A model generated the notes under the pieces. The model saw only the letters and a program-made list of their open reading frames with translations, had not been told where the DNA came from and did not search any database. Below are positions 61,738 to 64,000 of a DNA stretch of 64,000 bases, piece after piece. Each line of letters opens with the position of its first letter. Within the stretch, counting starts at the first letter, position 1. The position numbers and the translations under genes were made by a program. Source of the DNA: Brachymonas wangyanguii (GTDB taxonomy: Bacteria; Pseudomonadota; Gammaproteobacteria; Burkholderiales; Burkholderiaceae_C); the NCBI RefSeq assembly GCF_045055315.1, contig NZ_CP173677.1, positions 744,001 to 808,000 of the forward strand, in the 5' to 3' direction.

Positions 61738-62448
61738 ATGGCGTGCGCGAAGAAATCCATTGAACCAAAATCTTATTTTAAGCCTTTAATCTTATTTGTC
61801 GGAGTGTCTGGAAGCATGCTTTTAGCGGGGTGCGCGCCTACAGTCGGAATGGGTGGAAATGGCACCGCGATAGAGCGGTGGCACAACTTCGATCTAGGAC
61901 AGGTGCACGGGGTGAAGGAAAACGAGGCAAGCGTCGTCTTCCTGCGCGAGAAGGACGCCATTGCCGGCAAGTCGGTCAATGTCTTTGTCAATGGCGAGTA
62001 CCTGGCGTCGCTGCTGTCCGGCGGGTTCAAGCAGTCGATCGCCTGTGTGGGCAACAATCGCCTGACGGCCCACTACACCGATGTGCGTAGCCGCTATCAC
62101 GAGAAGGAGCGCCAGGGACAGATGTTTGATGTGCCCGCCGGCAAGGTCTCCTATTTCCGTGTGGTGACGGATGCGCAGGGCAAGCCCGCGCTGCAGGCGC
62201 TGGATGGCAAGGCAGGCCAGGCTGCGGTGGATGCGCTGAAGGAGCAGGTGCATACGTTGCCGCGCGTGGAAAACCGCCTCGTGTGCGCCAAGCCGGTGGT
62301 GGCGCAGTTCAAGAAATTCACACTGGATGCGTCGGCGCTGTTCGCTTTCGACAAGTCGGACTACGCCAATCTGCTGCCCCAGGGCAAGCAGGAGATCCGC
62401 AAGGTGGCGGAAGAGATTGCGCAAAGTGAATCGACCCGGATCTACTAG
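61738..62448 (+). pseudogene. OmpA-family lipoprotein, C-terminus lost to an IS element
   Basis: The product has a lipobox LLAGC with the Cys near residue 32, a central domain of about 150 residues and the start of an OmpA/Pal peptidoglycan-binding domain (FTLDASALFAFDKSDYANLL). The IS begins at 62427, inside this domain. The last codons (ESTRIY) and the stop come from the IS end. The usual second half of the OmpA domain, with its GHTD motif, is missing and is not found beyond the IS. The first 45 codons are AT-rich, unlike the rest. Confidence 0.75.
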
Positions 62449-62460
62449 ACACTCGCGAGC
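62427..62460 (+). repeat. left terminal inverted repeat of the IS
   Basis: It begins TGAATCGACCCGGATC, then TAGACAC and GAG after short differences. It pairs with the right end over about 34 positions with a few mismatches. Confidence 0.82.
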
Positions 62461-63320
62461 CGCTGGTAGTGACGTTTTTCGAACTCTATCGGGGATACCG
62501 CCCCGCATGTATTGTGGCGTCGTTTGGGGTTGTAGAACATCTCGATGTAGTTGAAGACATCGGCCCGCGCATCCTGCCGGGTGGAATAGATCTGGCGACG
62601 AATCCGCTCGCGCTTGAGCAGTTGAAAGAAGCTCTCCGCCACCGCGTTATCGTGGCAGTTGCCGCGCCGACTCATGCTGCTGACCAGATTGTGCGCGCGC
62701 AGCAACTTCTGCCAATCCTGCCCCGTGAACTGACACCCCTGATCGGAATGCACCAGAACCGACTCCTTGGGCTGCCTGCGCCAGATGGCCATCAGCAGCG
62801 CGCTCAAAGCCAGATCGCTATCGATGCGACTGCCCATGGACCAGCCAATAACCTGCCTGGAGAATAGATCAAGTACGACAGCCAGGTACAGCCAGCCCTC
62901 GTGCGTGCGGATATAGGTGATGTCCGTCACCCATGCCTGATTGGGACCCATCGGCGTGAACTGCCGATTCAGATGATTGGGAGCCACCACGGCAGGCCTG
63001 CCGCCCCGGCTGCCATGGCGGCGCCGATAGCCCGTCTGTGAACGGATACCTGCTGCGCGCAGCAGACGTGCCACACGATGCTTGCCGCACGGCTCACCCA
63101 GATCGCGCATGTCCAGAGTCAGCTTGCGGTACCCATACACGCAGCCACTTTCCAGCCAAGCTTGCTTGAGCAGGCCCAGCAGACGCTGGTCATCGCGTTG
63201 CTTGTCGCTGTAGGGTTTGTGCTTCCAGGCGTAATAGCCGCTGGGATGGACCCTCAGCACCGAACATAGACGGCGTACCGCGTGTACACCCTCATGGCGC
63301 TGGATAAACGCGTACCTCAC
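62445..63320 (-). CDS. IS3-family transposase OrfB (rve integrase core)
   Basis: The 291-residue protein has the HTH_21 region SVLRVHPSGYYAW and the DDE catalytic core: Asp in WVTDITYI, Asp in VHSDQGCQF and Glu in NAVAESFFQLLK. Its GTG start overlaps the OrfA stop as GTGA. The main active product is expected to be an OrfAB fusion made by -1 frameshifting. All catalytic residues are present. Confidence 0.93.
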   Translation of the reverse strand: MRYAFIQRHEGVHAVRRLCSVLRVHPSGYYAWKHKPYSDKQRDDQRLLGLLKQAWLESGCVYGYRKLTLDMRDLGEPCGKHRVARLLRAAGIRSQTGYRRRHGSRGGRPAVVAPNHLNRQFTPMGPNQAWVTDITYIRTHEGWLYLAVVLDLFSRQVIGWSMGSRIDSDLALSALLMAIWRRQPKESVLVHSDQGCQFTGQDWQKLLRAHNLVSSMSRRGNCHDNAVAESFFQLLKRERIRRQIYSTRQDARADVFNYIEMFYNPKRRHNTCGAVSPIEFEKRHYQRLASV

Positions 63321-63595
63321 CCGGACTGCCTGGCAAAGTACGCGGCGGCTTTTTTTAGGATGTCGCGCTCCTCGGTAACACGCTTGAGTTCAGCCTTCAG
63401 GCGGCGCAGCTCCTCGGACTGGCTCAATTGCTCCTGGCGCTGGCCGGGGGACATCTGTCGCTGCTTGATCCACTTGTACAGGCTGTGTTGGCTGACGCCC
63501 AGGCGTTCCGATACTTCGGCCACCGCATGACCGCGCTCCACAATCTGTCTGACCGCTTCGATCTTGAATTCTTCCGGATATCTCTTCTGACTCAT
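63317..63595 (-). CDS. IS3-family transposase OrfA
   Basis: The 92-residue protein has a helix-turn-helix (AVAEVSERLGVSQHSLYKWI) that binds the IS ends and a C-terminal leucine-zipper-like helix (LRRLKAELKRVTEERDILKKA) for multimerisation. It ends just after the A7 slippery run, so ribosomes can shift into orfB. Confidence 0.93.
   Translation of the reverse strand: MSQKRYPEEFKIEAVRQIVERGHAVAEVSERLGVSQHSLYKWIKQRQMSPGQRQEQLSQSEELRRLKAELKRVTEERDILKKAAAYFARQSG
63350..63356 (-). promoter_or_regulatory. A7 programmed -1 frameshift site of the IS
   Basis: On the minus strand the orfA codons read CTA AAA AAA GCC, giving a heptamer A AAA AAA in the zero frame. A -1 slip leads directly into the open orfB frame, 30 bases before its own GTG. 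Confidence 0.8.
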
Positions 63596-63624
63596 GGCAC
63601 CTCCTATTAGACCTCAGTTATGAG

Positions 63625-63658
63625 ACTCACAGGTGTCTACAGGATCCGGGTCGATTCA
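63625..63658 (-). repeat. right terminal inverted repeat of the IS
   Basis: Read on the minus strand it begins TGAATCGACCCGGATC, then CTGTAGACACC, mirroring the left end. Confidence 0.82.
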
Positions 63659-63723
63659 AATCCCACAAGAAATACATGCCTCGGGCCGGGCAACGGCCTG
63701 AACAGTCAGCAGGACAAAACATC

Positions 63724-64000
63724 ATGAGTCTCAAGCACATCACCCTCCGCATCAACAACGCAACTGAAACCATCCTGACCCGCAAGATCGACGGGGGCGA
63801 GGGCGGAGTGGGTTCCCAGGACAAGGCAGTGCATATCCAGGCGCAGGCCAATGTGCACTATCACTTCACGGATGAGGCGACGGGCTTCGGCCCCGAGAAC
63901 ATCGCGACGAAGCGGGTGGGCAAGAACCTGCACGTTGCGTTTGAAGGCGGCGATGTGAATGAGCCGGATCTGGTGATCGAGAACTACTACAAGGACAACG
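63724..64000 (+). CDS. Bap-like secreted adhesin, N-terminal fragment
   Basis: The ATG at 63724 (AGGA upstream) opens a frame that runs off the window after 92 codons. The sequence has no signal peptide. Segments KRVGKNLHVAFEGGD and DLVIENYYKDN resemble the prefix domain found at the N-terminus of BapA/LapF-type giant adhesins, which leave the cell by type I secretion. OmpA-family proteins often accompany such genes, which fits the truncated lipoprotein gene on the other side of the IS. The assignment rests on this short N-terminal match. Confidence 0.6.
   Translation, partial: MSLKHITLRINNATETILTRKIDGGEGGVGSQDKAVHIQAQANVHYHFTDEATGFGPENIATKRVGKNLHVAFEGGDVNEPDLVIENYYKDN

Larger units (their letters stand above)
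62427..63658 (-). mobile_element. complete IS3-family insertion sequence
   Basis: The element is 1232 bp, bounded by imperfect inverted repeats starting TGAATCGACCCGGATC at both ends. It encodes OrfA and OrfB on the minus strand with a -1 frameshift site between them. The termini resemble the TGAACCGCCCCGGG ends of the IS51/IS3 branch. Flanking triplets are AAG (left) and AAT (right), so no target duplication is visible. Both frames are intact, so the copy may be active. Confidence 0.9.

Overview
The window is GC-rich, densely packed chromosomal DNA from a betaproteobacterium, most likely of the order Burkholderiales. The placement rests on gene order: ybgC-tolQRA, aminotransferase-nusB-ribH-ribBX, dapA-bamC-MBL hydrolase, surE-pcm-nlpD-rlmD, and glnA-small protein-ntrB-ntrC. 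I cannot name a genus. The left edge cuts into dnaE and the right edge cuts into a probable giant adhesin gene.

Layout. 1-16 kb: the 3' part of dnaE; a MntA/HepT toxin-antitoxin pair; tolA-tolR-tolQ-ybgC without tolB-pal beside it; an aminotransferase, nusB and riboflavin genes (the ribB protein carries a degenerate GTP cyclohydrolase II domain); a Bcr-type exporter; 3-hydroxybutyrate dehydrogenase; an alpha/beta hydrolase; relA; and a tRNA-Val(GAC) with clear promoter and terminator. 16-24 kb: small secreted or membrane proteins, a WYL-type regulator with a histone-deacetylase-like hydrolase, thioredoxin 2, a NifQ-like protein coupled to a TrmO-type enzyme, a decayed YraQ/ArsP-type permease, a BASS/ACR3-type transporter, a periplasmic DsrE protein, a thioesterase and a FAD oxidoreductase. 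24-28 kb: a two-gene unit encoding a large helical PhoU/DUF47-like protein and a pyruvate-phosphate-dikinase-like protein that lacks the PEP-binding barrel. This pair is the best candidate for an undescribed system here.

28-47 kb: yceI; surE-pcm-nlpD-rlmD with rpoS missing from its usual slot; yccA; and an iron block read leftwards from two Fur-box promoters (siderophore receptor-piuC-FMN oxidase, then a tiny membrane peptide-tonB-exbB-exbD-hemP). These are followed by an aldehyde dehydrogenase, an MBL hydrolase, bamC, dapA, a 51-residue membrane protein and an MFS transporter. 47-61 kb: parE, a lytic transglycosylase, parC, a pseudouridine synthase, an EI24 membrane protein, a CinA-N-like protein, then the nitrogen regulon core. 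glnA has a textbook sigma-54 promoter with NtrC sites upstream, and ntrC has a perfect NtrC palindrome just before its start. yetF and crcB follow.

61-64 kb: an OmpA-family lipoprotein gene cut off by a complete IS3-family element (1232 bp, with 34-bp imperfect inverted repeats and an A7 frameshift site), and beyond it the first codons of a Bap-like surface adhesin. The IS has no matching target duplication and the missing part of the lipoprotein is not on its far side, so this edge looks rearranged.
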